Below are positions 17,423 to 26,812 of a stretch of 49,141 nt of DNA, one piece after another. Positions within the stretch are counted from its first letter, which is position 1, and the number at the start of each line of letters is the position of its first letter. A program made the translations under genes and the position numbers. The notes under the pieces are model-generated. The model was not told the DNA's origin, did no database searches, and saw nothing but the letters and a program-made list of their open reading frames with translations. The stretch comes from Puniceicoccales bacterium Verruco_02 (GTDB lineage Bacteria; Verrucomicrobiota; Verrucomicrobiia; Opitutales; Oceanipulchritudinaceae), in the NCBI GenBank assembly GCA_001604585.1, contig LVBW01000005.1, positions 1 to 49,141 on the forward strand, written 5' to 3'.

Positions 17423-18198
17423 GGAGCTGGCGCCACCGCAGTTAGATGGTCAATGACGGCGTTTGCCAGCGTAAGGCCGAATATGCCCGTGATTGTTGGC
17501 AGGCTGCCCATTATCACCCTTGCGCGGCCCCTGCCGGGTATGTCCTCTTCGGCCGGAGGCGCTATGCTGTCATCGGGCGCTGGTTCGGTGGAAAATACGC
17601 AGTTGACTCCGCCCTTGACTCCTCGCCTGTGAAGACGGGTGCGAACGGCACGGGCCAGGGGGCAGAAGCGGGTCTTGGATATGTCGGCCACGCGTATCTG
17701 CGAAGGGTCGCGACGCCGTGCGGCGCCCATGCTTGAGTAGATGGGGATTCCTGCATCGAGAGCCGCCAGCATAAGCTCTACCTTTGGCCCGAGGGAGTCA
17801 ATGGCGTCCACGACTACATCGAGCGGTGCGGCGAGTAGTTCAGGCAGGGTTTCGACGCTTGCAAATTGTTGCCGGGCATCGACTTCACAACTTGGGTTTA
17901 TGTCGAGCACGCGCTCGCGGGCAAGTTCCGCCTTTGCTTTGCCGATGGTGCTTTGAAGGGCATACAACTGGCGGTTGCAGTTGGACAGGGCCACGCAGTC
18001 GCAGTCAACAAGGCGCAGGTGTCCCACTCCGCTTCGCGCCAGGGCCTCTGTCGCAAAGCTGCCCACAGCGCCAAGGCCCACTACGAGCACATGTGCGCGG
18101 GAAAGGCGTTCCAGCCCCTCATCTCCGAGAAGCAGCCGGGTTCTCTTGAAGCGTTCATCCATCGGCAGAACCGTCGTGGCGAAGGCATGAGCCGTCAA
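17419..18198 (-). CDS. tcdA: tRNA threonylcarbamoyladenosine dehydratase
   Basis: E1/ThiF-like ATP-dependent enzyme (CsdL/TcdA) that cyclises t6A37 to ct6A. Seen: RFKRTRLLLGDEGLERL, nucleotide-binding VLVVGLGAVGSFATEALARSGVG, the Asp/Asn/Arg adenylation motif DCDCVALSNCNRQ, and DAIDSLGPKVELMLAAL. 259 residues from the upstream start; the internal ATG 36 bases later (MDERFKRTRLLL) gives a typical N terminus and is equally likely. Pairs functionally with tsaB at 13502-14155. Convergent with the SDR gene. Confidence 0.92.
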   Translation of the reverse strand: MTAHAFATTVLPMDERFKRTRLLLGDEGLERLSRAHVLVVGLGAVGSFATEALARSGVGHLRLVDCDCVALSNCNRQLYALQSTIGKAKAELARERVLDINPSCEVDARQQFASVETLPELLAAPLDVVVDAIDSLGPKVELMLAALDAGIPIYSSMGAARRRDPSQIRVADISKTRFCPLARAVRTRLHRRGVKGGVNCVFSTEPAPDDSIAPPAEEDIPGRGRARVIMGSLPTITGIFGLTLANAVIDHLTAVAPAP

Positions 18199-18319
18199 TG
18201 TGATTCATAGGGGTCCGATTCATTGGGCTGGCCTTTATATGCGTTGATAATCTGGCCTGTTGTCATAATCTGTAAGCATCGGTGGAGCTTTAGGCATAAC
18301 TTGTCGGGGAGGCGTGATT

Positions 18320-18949
18320 ATGGGCGCAGTTGCTGAACAGGGCGAAAAGGGGCTGAAGGGATATGTCGTAAGCGCGCTTATCGCAGTGATGGCAGGGGCC
18401 AGCGCGGCATTCCTTACGCTCATTACACAGGCCGTTCCGCAGTCGGGTGTCAGCGCAGATCCGGCGCAGCCTGCCTATGCAATACATGCGGGAGCCGGTT
18501 CTGGGCGATCCGATGCCTTGCGCGAAGCCGACAGGGTGCTTGCCGGGGAGCCGGGGCGCTATGCTTTTAGCGAGGGCGACATCAATCAGGTTCTTCGCGC
18601 ATGGCTCAAGCCTCGCGAGCCGGACTCAGCAATGTTCGACCTCAAGGAGTCTCCCAATGTCCATATCGCGGGCGATGGCACCTTGAGTGCATTCCTGCGC
18701 CTGCCTTCTCCCCGCAGTGGCAAGGACAGCGTTTACGTGTATCAGGTCAGGGGGCGGGTCGAGAGGCGGGGCTTCAGCCCCAACATGGGCTGGATGGGTC
18801 GTAGTCCGGTGCCGTTTCTCAATTCTCTACTAATCGCAAAGATAGCCAAGTGTTACGACATGGGCGATAGGGCCGAGGCCATATCGAAATTGTCCAAGAC
18901 GGCACGTTTTTCATTGGAAGCTGGCTTTCTGATCGTGGATATTGAATAG
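18320..18949 (+). CDS. hypothetical membrane-anchored protein
   Basis: About 209 residues. A single N-terminal membrane helix (VVSALIAVMAGASAAFLTLITQAV) is followed by a soluble domain rich in charged residues, with GRYAFSEGDINQVLRAWLKP and PSPRSGKDSVYVYQVRGRVERRGFSPN. The ATG at 18320 sits 7 bases after GGGGAGG, better than the GTG at 18314. The soluble part is probably periplasmic. It precedes the autotransporter gene but is separated by a hairpin-rich 150-base gap. Family not recognised. Confidence 0.7.
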   Translation: MGAVAEQGEKGLKGYVVSALIAVMAGASAAFLTLITQAVPQSGVSADPAQPAYAIHAGAGSGRSDALREADRVLAGEPGRYAFSEGDINQVLRAWLKPREPDSAMFDLKESPNVHIAGDGTLSAFLRLPSPRSGKDSVYVYQVRGRVERRGFSPNMGWMGRSPVPFLNSLLIAKIAKCYDMGDRAEAISKLSKTARFSLEAGFLIVDIE

Positions 18950-18980
18950 CGTGTTGGAGGCTCTGTAACGTTTCCGCACC

Positions 18981-19072
18981 TTACAGGCTTGTAAGTCGTT
19001 ATGGGGCCAGACATAGTCTGGCGTTCGATGATTTTCGAAATGGGTTATCCCATGCCGCTTTATCCGTGCGGC
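18981..19072 (+). promoter_or_regulatory. cluster of four short inverted repeats upstream of the autotransporter
   Basis: Four perfect small dyads follow one another: TTACA-GGCT-TGTAA (18981-18994), GCCAGAC-ATA-GTCTGGC (19006-19022), ATGGG-TTAT-CCCAT (19040-19053) and GCCGC-9 nt-GCGGC (19054-19072). None has a T tract, so they are not standard terminators. They lie just before the likely start codon at 19102 and could shape the leader of the autotransporter mRNA. Confidence 0.4.
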
Positions 19073-19101
19073 GCTCCCATGAACATCTCCACGTTAAACA
19101 C

Positions 19102-22100
19102 ATGAAGAATCGCAAGATACGAACCGGGGCAAGCTGTGCCCTCTCTTCTTGGCCCATGCTTTCGCGTGGCTCCTCCAAGGGGCTTTTCTTTGGTCTAGCT
19201 ACAGGCCTCGTTTGCGGCGCAGCGTTCGCAGCCGACCTGCCACCGTTCGCAGCCACCGGAGATGAGACGATAGTGTACTCGCTTGAATACCCAGGTGCTG
19301 GTCAGGCTGGGGATGCCACTAGCACAATCACGGGCGAGAACAACGAAGTCACGATTTCGGCGCTCGGCAAGCTGAGCATGGCCGACGGCTACACGGCAGT
19401 CGAAATGGGAAGCGAAGCCTTTGTCGCAAACAACAGTGTGCTGCAAGTATCGGGCGGAATAAGCGGCTCCAACGCCGATGCCGTCCGAGTTCTCAATGGC
19501 TCCGGCAACTGGGTGCTCGTAGGTGATACGGGAAGCATCGATGTGCAAGGCTCTGGTTCTGCAATCAGGTTGAGCACGGACCTGGAGGGGTACGTACTGA
19601 ACGTTGGTTCCATTACAACAGAGAGCGGCAATGCCATCCAGGTCGATGGCGACTCATCGTTCGCCCTGTTAAACTACCTCGAGGGGACTATCACTACACA
19701 GGCCGACGGGATTCATATCGACGGAGTCAACAACGGCGCAATCGTCAGCAATGGCTTAATAGATGCTGGAGGGACGGGCATCAGCATCGCCGCTGGTAAC
19801 TCCGGCAACGTTAGAATAGCCACGGGATTTTTTGATTTGGAGGCCAGAATCATTGCCGGAGAGGACGGCATACGTATTGGTGACGAATCCTACCGGCAAA
19901 ACGGAGCTTACAACTCCGGGTTGATACTGGTCGATGCAGATGCCAGTATCGAGGCAGGCAGAAACGGAGTACTGGTCGTAGGCGAGAACAGGGAGACTGG
20001 CGTTATCGCAAACGCAGGCAGGATCGAGGCAGAAGGTATCGGACTCTACCTTGCAGGGCGGAACGACGGGGGCACCATCCGCAACGATGGTTCCATCAGC
20101 AACGGAAATGTCTCGATTGCCAACACTGGTGGAAATGCGGGGCTTATCGTAAATAACGGCAGCATGGACAATGTCATGATTGGCATTGCGACTGTGGGCG
20201 AGAACAGCGGCACTGTCAGCAATTCCGAAACAGGGTCCATTCACGCCGGGTTTGTGGGTATTTACGCTATTTCCCAAGGCTCCGATCCCGCTAATACGGG
20301 CGTTTTGGAAAACCTCGGCAGGATAGACTCCGATGGGTACGGGATAATTTCCACCAACGCGAGCGGAGGCTACGTCGGCAACAGGGCTTCGGGAGTACTA
20401 AATGCACAGTCTATAGGGATGCTTGTCGATGAGAATCAGGGCGTTTTCGAGAATGCTGGTGCGATAAGTTCCGGCTGGCACGCCATGTATGTAAGCGGAA
20501 GCAACACTGGTCTAGTCCGCAACACAGGATCCCTCGCGTCAGTTGCAAGCGAGGGGATGTTGGTTTCCAGTGGTAACTCAGGCCACGTCATGAACATTGG
20601 CACGATAGGCTCCGAATCCCAGAGCGTGGGCGGCGGAGGCATAATAGTGGTTGATTACAACAGCGGCGTGATTTCCAACCTCTCTTACGAAGGAGGCAGC
20701 GCAAGCATCCACTCGGTGGGCGACGGCATCCAGGTTTACGGGGACCACTCCGGGCTTATCGAGAACGAGGGCGAGATTTACACGCAGAGCACTGGCATAC
20801 GCGTCACTGGAAACATGTTCGGCAGCTATACCGCAGATGATGGCCAGAGGCAGTATCCTGCCGCAATCACCAACAGCGGGCTTATCGACGCAGTAGGCGA
20901 TGGCATACGAGTCGACGGCAACATAGAGCTGGAGGATTCGCACCCCGTCATCGTCAACAGCGGCACCATTCTCTCTGCAAGTGGCGACGGAATATACGTC
21001 GGAGGCGACAGTGTGGCATCCATCAGCAACGAGGGCTACATCGGGATAAGCCATACGGGGGAATACACATTTGCTGGCGACAACGGCATTCAAATTGTCG
21101 GCACCAACAACGGCTCAATCATCAATGAGCAGGGCGCGCTCATCCAGTCGGTTGGAGACGGTATCTTGATTGGCGAGACCTTCCTTGCCGGTGCAGGCGA
21201 AGACCCGGATCGCGAGGCCGTGTACTCCGACAACGCTTCGCAAATCATCAATCGCGGAAGCATCGTGTCGCAGGATGGGCACGGCATTTCGATAACTGGC
21301 AACACGGCCAGCTTCTCCGATGTTACCCCGCTGCCTGAACCCTCTGTTGCGTCCATCTTCCGCTTGGCCATGACGATCAATCAGGGGGAGATTACTTCGG
21401 CCCTTGACGGTATGCACATCGGTGGCGACAACGATGGCTATACCCGTAACCTCGGCAGCATTATCTCCACTTCTGGTAACGGCATGTTCGTCGGTGGCAA
21501 CAATTCCGGCCTGTTGGCAAACGACGGGGGTATCAGCGCCGACATCAGCGGTATTGTGGTGGAAGGCGACAACGTCGGTTATGGCAGGATCGTCAACAGC
21601 GGCAGCATCTATGCAGAGCTTGGCACGGGCATCGTTCTTGGTGGAAACAACGAGAGCAGCATCACGAACGGCAACTACGAGATTACTGATGCCTTGATCA
21701 GTGCCCAAGTCGGTATCGAGATAGGCGGAGACAATACTGGCTCTATCGTCAATTACGCGCTCATCGACACCCGATATGAAGGCATTCTTGTCGATGGTGC
21801 CAACTCTGGCAATATTCTCAATGCCGAGGGCGCCTCAATAAGCTCACGCCGAGGCTCTGCCATATCCGTTGGAGGCAACGATCTTGAAGGCAATTCCGGC
21901 AGCATCATCAATGCAGGCAGCATCGAAACCCGCTTAGATGGTATTTCTGTCTATGGCGAGAATTCCGGCGACATCATCAACGAAGTTACCGGAACTATCT
22001 CGTCTCGCTTCCCCGGCATATCGGTTTTTTCTGGGGACAATACAGGCAGAATCGAGAACAAGGGCACGATCAATACCGATATAATGGCCGGGATTTACCT

Positions 22101-25100
22101 TTCCGATAGCAATTCCGGCGAGATATTCAACTACGTGACAGGCGTAATAGATAGCGAGAACGGGGCAGGCATCCTCATCGAGGGGAACAATTCGGCCTCC
22201 GGCATGATAGTCAACCTTGGCTCCATCACAGCGGGGCAGACCTCCATTCCGGGCAACGGCATTTCAATATCCGGGGACAACGCCGGGTTGATCATGAACG
22301 GTCAACTGATGTTCGTTGTAATGTCGTTAGAGGATGACTCTAGTGATGAAGTGCTTCCAGCGGCTTCGATTACAGCCTCCAACGACGGTATATTGGTGGA
22401 AGGCGACAACAGAGGTATCATCGTAAACCTTGGCGAGATCGTGGCTGGCGCCAGCGGCATTCATGTCCTTGGAGACTCTTTTGGCATACAGAACAGTGGC
22501 GTCATAACTTCCGTTGGCGCGGGCATATCCGTGGCTGGCGATTCGGCCATATTGGTCGTAGATGGCCGCATTACGACCACTGGAGAGTACGCAAACGGCA
22601 TTGAAGTCGGCGCCAATGCAAGAATGCTCATAAGCCAAGGTGATATTACCTCTACCGGTCACGGCATATTCATTGGAGGCGATGTCACAGAGGAATTCAT
22701 AGTCTCCGGCATCATCAACGCTGGGTCGGATGGCGAAGCGGCAAGCGGCCTTTACGTATCGGGTAATTCGGACAGCATACTTTCTTTGGGAAGCATTGAA
22801 GCCACTGGCTACGGCATTTACGCAGGCGCTGTGACGACGGACCTACTCAGTTATGGTTCCATCACCTCCACTTTGGACGCAATACATATCGAGGGCGATA
22901 TCGGATCGATCCTTGAACTTGATGGCATCATAGATAGCGGTGCCTTTGGCGTGAACATAACTGGTTCAGTCGGTAAGCTCAGTAATGACGGTGGCATAAA
23001 CAACTACGGCCAGATAAGCGGAGTTGACGGCGGAATCACCGTTCACGGTGATGTCAATGGCATAATCCTCAACTCCGGCAGCATCAGTGCCTCCGGGGCG
23101 ATGGGCGAAGGTCTCACTGTTTACGGCTCCGTTGATGGCATGATCCTCAACACCGGTACCATTAGTGCCGGTATGGTAGGTATCGGCGTCGCAGGCGATG
23201 TCAACGGCGACATTGTCAACCGCGGTACTATAAGCACCGAATATGGCGCTGGCATCGAGGTTCTGGGCAATGTCGGCCTTATCGCAAATAGCGGCACGAT
23301 CAACAGTAACTATGGCATCGTAGTCATGGGTGGGGAAGACTGCACGATCATCAATTCGGGCACCATCGAGTCCACCCAGTATCATTCACTTGGCATCGGT
23401 ACCGTGCATGGTGCCGAGATTATAAACACAGGCACTATCAGTGTGACTGGTGAAGACTCCATCGGCATATTCATGCTTGGAGATTCTCAGGTGTTTGCCA
23501 ACGCGGGTTCACTAATCTCGAATGGTTTGGCAATCAGGGCAAACGGGGCTTCCTCGGTCTATATGGGTGTAATTGAGACCAGTGACGGCGTCAAAATGGC
23601 GTCGGTCCAGGGCGACATGTGTTCATTCGGATCAAGCAGCCGTATCGTGTTCGGCGTGGATCTTGCCGGGATGCGCTTTGACAACGAGCTGCTCGGTAAC
23701 GGCCTGTTTGTCATGAACTACAATGACGTCATCGAGAACTTTGAAGCCGAGTTTCTCGGCGGGACAACGAACTTTGGCGGGACGCGTCCAAACATGCTTC
23801 GCTCCTCTGTTATTCGTGCCGGAGCCACTCTCAACGTCAACAACACAACGGTATTTGTCAGTAGTGGTGACGCACCAGCGCTGCTTATAGAGGGCAAGCT
23901 GGGCGGTTCCGGGCAAGTATCCTTGCTTAACGAGGATAACAGTCCCGGCACGATCGTGAATAACGGCACCTTTGCGCCCGGAAACTCCATTGGCAGCGCA
24001 GTTATCGAAGGCAACTTCGTCTCCAACGGAGTGCTGGAAATCGAGATTGCCCCGGTGGCAGGGGGAGTTGGCACTCCCGGAGTCAGCAATGACCACCTGA
24101 CTGTTGCAAGCCCGATTGAGGGGCAGACGGTCAACCTCGTGTTCGGGTCTGGCGCATCAATCAGTTTCATAGGCGATCCTGTATCGGCAGAGTTCCTCCC
24201 CGGCAGCACCTACAACATTATTTCATTGCAGAACGCCACGCTCAAGGTCGAGGGAGATAGCAGCACATATAGCCTGATCGCGCACACGGACAATCTTGAG
24301 CATTACAGCTTCTATGTGGTTGGAGATGCGGCCAGCACTTCGGCAGTGAAGAATGTGTATGCCATTGCGGCCCGCGACCACGACTACGGGCTATTCGCCC
24401 GCACGGCCAATCAGAAGTCTGTGGGTGCGTATCTAAGCCAGTTCAGGGACAGTTCCACGCTCTCGGCGCTGCGCTTCGGCCTTGATACGACAGCGGGTAA
24501 CGCGAACTTGAACAGGGCGCTGGATCTAGTCAGTGGCGATATCTATCCCACGATGGTAGCCGTCGAGGCCAATCGCGTGTCTGCCCTTGCTGGCAAAGTT
24601 GCCATCTTGGCGCGTCCTTCAAGCTCGGCCACAGCCGAAGAGTCCGGTGCCCGCAAGGCTTGGCGTTCCTTCGCACAGATGGATACTTCCGGCGCTGATG
24701 CCACTGGCGACGACGCATCTGGGCTGAGGTTCAAGAACTACGGAGTCCTTGCAGGTGCTGGTCGCGCATTCGGCAACGGCATTGAAGTGGGTGGCTTTGT
24801 CGGCATGAGCAAGGGCAAGATCGATAACGATCATCCTGACCGGGTAGAATCCGATAATCAGGACCTTGGCCTGTATCTATCCAGCAGCAACAAGGGCGAC
24901 TACTACATAGCGATGCTGTCATACGGGGCTTCCCAGTATGATGTGCGTCGTCGTGCGGCCAGTTCCGTAATGAACTCCGCGCTTGTGCGTGGCGATGTCT
25001 TCACCGAGGCGGAAACGGATGCCAGTTACTGGAGTGCGTATGCCGAAAAGGGGTGGGTGGTCGTGAAAGGTGATGACACGATACATGCCTTCATGGCCCT

Positions 25101-25488
25101 TAATTACGCAAGGTACAGCTTCGATGATTTGAGCGAAAAAGGAGGCAGCGACTTCGCCTTGGATGTAGATTTCGCTAGTCAGGACTCCCTCCGCAGCGTG
25201 CTGGGTATCCGCTTTGAGCGTGCCTTGGGTAGGAGCTTCAGCATGGGGCTGAACACTGCGTGGACGCACGAGTTCTGCGATGTGGATGCTGTCAGTTCCT
25301 CACTAGGTGGTGCAACCGGACGCTTTGCTGTTAAGGGAGTGGACCTTGGGTCGGACTTACTCACCTTTGATGCAGTTCTGAGCGCGAATATTAGCGACGG
25401 CTTCTCGATTCGCACTTCGTTTGGCATAACAAAGAGCATCAACCAGTCGGCCTATTCCGCAAGTATTGGCGGAAGCTACGTATGGTAA
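19102..25488 (+). CDS. giant type V autotransporter, beta-helix repeat passenger
   Basis: 2128 residues from the ATG at 19102 (an upstream ATG adds 12). An extended signal sequence precedes GLFFGLATGLVCGAAFA, with cleavage likely after AFA. The passenger (roughly 45-1750) is built of dozens of degenerate units of the form GxGIxVxGxNxGxIxNxGxI at about 30-40-residue spacing, as in right-handed parallel beta-helices. Next comes a typical edge region (PGTIVNNGTFAPGNSIGSAVIEGNF, near 1630). The last 270 or so residues form an autotransporter beta-barrel (RKAWRSFAQMDTSG ... GGSYVW) ending in an aromatic residue as required by the BAM machinery. Probable surface-exposed adhesin or structural filament; no protease or glycosidase motif seen. 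Passenger codons look slightly A/T-richer than in neighbours. Confidence 0.92.
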   Translation: MKNRKIRTGASCALSSWPMLSRGSSKGLFFGLATGLVCGAAFAADLPPFAATGDETIVYSLEYPGAGQAGDATSTITGENNEVTISALGKLSMADGYTAVEMGSEAFVANNSVLQVSGGISGSNADAVRVLNGSGNWVLVGDTGSIDVQGSGSAIRLSTDLEGYVLNVGSITTESGNAIQVDGDSSFALLNYLEGTITTQADGIHIDGVNNGAIVSNGLIDAGGTGISIAAGNSGNVRIATGFFDLEARIIAGEDGIRIGDESYRQNGAYNSGLILVDADASIEAGRNGVLVVGENRETGVIANAGRIEAEGIGLYLAGRNDGGTIRNDGSISNGNVSIANTGGNAGLIVNNGSMDNVMIGIATVGENSGTVSNSETGSIHAGFVGIYAISQGSDPANTGVLENLGRIDSDGYGIISTNASGGYVGNRASGVLNAQSIGMLVDENQGVFENAGAISSGWHAMYVSGSNTGLVRNTGSLASVASEGMLVSSGNSGHVMNIGTIGSESQSVGGGGIIVVDYNSGVISNLSYEGGSASIHSVGDGIQVYGDHSGLIENEGEIYTQSTGIRVTGNMFGSYTADDGQRQYPAAITNSGLIDAVGDGIRVDGNIELEDSHPVIVNSGTILSASGDGIYVGGDSVASISNEGYIGISHTGEYTFAGDNGIQIVGTNNGSIINEQGALIQSVGDGILIGETFLAGAGEDPDREAVYSDNASQIINRGSIVSQDGHGISITGNTASFSDVTPLPEPSVASIFRLAMTINQGEITSALDGMHIGGDNDGYTRNLGSIISTSGNGMFVGGNNSGLLANDGGISADISGIVVEGDNVGYGRIVNSGSIYAELGTGIVLGGNNESSITNGNYEITDALISAQVGIEIGGDNTGSIVNYALIDTRYEGILVDGANSGNILNAEGASISSRRGSAISVGGNDLEGNSGSIINAGSIETRLDGISVYGENSGDIINEVTGTISSRFPGISVFSGDNTGRIENKGTINTDIMAGIYLSDSNSGEIFNYVTGVIDSENGAGILIEGNNSASGMIVNLGSITAGQTSIPGNGISISGDNAGLIMNGQLMFVVMSLEDDSSDEVLPAASITASNDGILVEGDNRGIIVNLGEIVAGASGIHVLGDSFGIQNSGVITSVGAGISVAGDSAILVVDGRITTTGEYANGIEVGANARMLISQGDITSTGHGIFIGGDVTEEFIVSGIINAGSDGEAASGLYVSGNSDSILSLGSIEATGYGIYAGAVTTDLLSYGSITSTLDAIHIEGDIGSILELDGIIDSGAFGVNITGSVGKLSNDGGINNYGQISGVDGGITVHGDVNGIILNSGSISASGAMGEGLTVYGSVDGMILNTGTISAGMVGIGVAGDVNGDIVNRGTISTEYGAGIEVLGNVGLIANSGTINSNYGIVVMGGEDCTIINSGTIESTQYHSLGIGTVHGAEIINTGTISVTGEDSIGIFMLGDSQVFANAGSLISNGLAIRANGASSVYMGVIETSDGVKMASVQGDMCSFGSSSRIVFGVDLAGMRFDNELLGNGLFVMNYNDVIENFEAEFLGGTTNFGGTRPNMLRSSVIRAGATLNVNNTTVFVSSGDAPALLIEGKLGGSGQVSLLNEDNSPGTIVNNGTFAPGNSIGSAVIEGNFVSNGVLEIEIAPVAGGVGTPGVSNDHLTVASPIEGQTVNLVFGSGASISFIGDPVSAEFLPGSTYNIISLQNATLKVEGDSSTYSLIAHTDNLEHYSFYVVGDAASTSAVKNVYAIAARDHDYGLFARTANQKSVGAYLSQFRDSSTLSALRFGLDTTAGNANLNRALDLVSGDIYPTMVAVEANRVSALAGKVAILARPSSSATAEESGARKAWRSFAQMDTSGADATGDDASGLRFKNYGVLAGAGRAFGNGIEVGGFVGMSKGKIDNDHPDRVESDNQDLGLYLSSSNKGDYYIAMLSYGASQYDVRRRAASSVMNSALVRGDVFTEAETDASYWSAYAEKGWVVVKGDDTIHAFMALNYARYSFDDLSEKGGSDFALDVDFASQDSLRSVLGIRFERALGRSFSMGLNTAWTHEFCDVDAVSSSLGGATGRFAVKGVDLGSDLLTFDAVLSANISDGFSIRTSFGITKSINQSAYSASIGGSYVW

Positions 25489-26047
25489 CGCAAGCGACTG
25501 TTGGCTGCGTTTCGTAGATAGCGTATTGAATATTCTCGCACATTTTGAAAAGTAGGCTCGGAAAGCTTGACCGAAAGGACCCACGAAGATGAGCGAAAGA
25601 GAATACGATACCCCGCCTGTGAACGCTGTTGCCGTTGACGTCTCAAAAGTACACCAGCAGCTACTGCTGCCATCGCTGCTGTAAGCGATGTTAGCGCCCT
25701 TGCTGTGCCGCAGCCTTGCCATCCCCCACCTAATATTACCTGAATACCCGCTGCACTAACATTGCAGGTGGTCCGACTGCTGCATCCCGGTCACTATCAA
25801 TCAAAAGTGCTCATAAGTCTGGACACTACCATCGGTGATGCTCTCTGGGTGACGTTCGCTACTTATCATATAGCTGTAAACGTTCATAGCCAGTAGCTTG
25901 CGTATGATGCGCACTGGGGATGAGTGGCCGTTCGGCGCGGCATCCACTCCTAGGCAGGCTCGAGCAAATGGACCTTTCCCTTGCAAGGACGGCTGGCCTG
26001 CTTCATATTCACATATCCGCACGACAAGGGCGCGGACTATCTATACC
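25489..26047. other. 560-base intergenic region
   Basis: No convincing gene. A 31-codon frame at 25589-25684 (MSEREYDTPPVNAV...) has AAGGA 9 bases upstream and is the only candidate. The other open frames (minus 25357-25722, minus 25801-26022, and the 50-codon upstream extension of the following gene) lack start signals or family likeness. No strong terminator hairpin was found after the autotransporter stop. Confidence 0.4.
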
Positions 26048-26701
26048 ATGAACCGACGTTACGCCCAGTTGCTGCACAGGCTGGTTTCGCGCAGGCTCTG
26101 CTTGATGCTGGCAACGGCTGCCGTAACGCTTCTGTGGATACTTGCCGGGTTGGACATGAGCGGTGTCTTTTCCAGCACTGCCGAACCGGTGGAGCTAAGG
26201 GTGGGGCGGAACGAGTTCATTCTCGTCCTCATACTGCTGCTTCTAAACGTGCTGATGACCTACACGCTGCTTAGACGCATGAGCGGTGGTGGAGGGGGAG
26301 TGCGTGCATCGCTGTCCACGATACTTGCGTCGATGTTGGCGCTGTGTCTCTGGACTGGGCTGAACTTCCTGCCTTTCAGCCTGATGGGCGAGCAGTCCGA
26401 GGGTGTCAGGCGCATGGATGGGGTGGAGCTTTGGATGGCAATGGTTCTTATCTTGTTCAGTGCGTTGGGCACTCTGCTACTTATCCGTCGTTTTGGCCGA
26501 GCAAAGGAGCTGCTCGTAATGAGCGCATATTCCAAGAAGGTTCGTTGCGGCGAGGAGTGGCTGAGTATCGAGGAATACTTGGAGAGGGAGCTGGGTATAG
26601 TGGTTAGCCACGGCATTACCCCTGATGAACGCGACAAGGTTATGGAGGAATTCCGCCGCGAGAGTGCGCAAAAGGGAATTCCTCACCCAGGTGATTCCTA
26701 G
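26048..26701 (+). CDS. hypothetical membrane protein with four predicted helices
   Basis: 217 residues. Hydrophobic segments at about 19-37, 55-72, 92-110 and 127-145 (CLMLATAAVTLLWILAG, FILVLILLLLNVLMTYTLL, TILASMLALCLWTGLNFLP, WMAMVLILFSALGTLLLIR), then a soluble, charged C-terminal tail (EEWLSIEEYLERELGIVVSHGITPDERDKVMEEFRRE). The tail contains a short acidic/basic helix pair that could be a dimerisation or DNA/protein docking element; no motif is identifiable. The ATG at 26048 begins just before the basic N terminus (MNRRYAQLLHRLVSRR). Convergent with pckG. Confidence 0.7.
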   Translation: MNRRYAQLLHRLVSRRLCLMLATAAVTLLWILAGLDMSGVFSSTAEPVELRVGRNEFILVLILLLLNVLMTYTLLRRMSGGGGGVRASLSTILASMLALCLWTGLNFLPFSLMGEQSEGVRRMDGVELWMAMVLILFSALGTLLLIRRFGRAKELLVMSAYSKKVRCGEEWLSIEEYLERELGIVVSHGITPDERDKVMEEFRRESAQKGIPHPGDS

Positions 26702-26750
26702 GAAGAATCGGTCTCTTCCACAGGGTAAGCTCGTAATCTTGCCAAAAGAA

Positions 26751-26783
26751 AAGGCGCCCCGGTCTTTTCAACCGGAGCGCCCA
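26751..26783 (-). terminator. terminator of pckG
   Basis: GGCGCCCCGGT pairs with ACCGGAGCGCC with a single C-A mismatch and a 7-base loop. On the minus strand it is followed by a T-rich run (TTTTCTTTTGGC). It may also work in the opposite direction for the membrane-protein gene. Confidence 0.75.
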
Positions 26784-26812
26784 TGTAAATTACCTTTTCG
26801 GTAAGTATCTGA

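Noticed and set aside
19400-23600. Repetitive DNA in the autotransporter as a possible CRISPR or satellite array
   Set aside because: Repeats are protein-level, diverged in DNA and without constant-length spacers; they are coding beta-helix units.
25589-25684. 31-codon frame with a fair ribosome-binding site after the autotransporter
   Set aside because: Too short to support without conservation data, and no promoter or family likeness; noted only within the intergenic entry.
25801-26022. 73-codon minus-strand frame in the gap before the membrane-protein gene
   Set aside because: No start signals, no terminator or partner gene, and composition unlike real proteins of the window.
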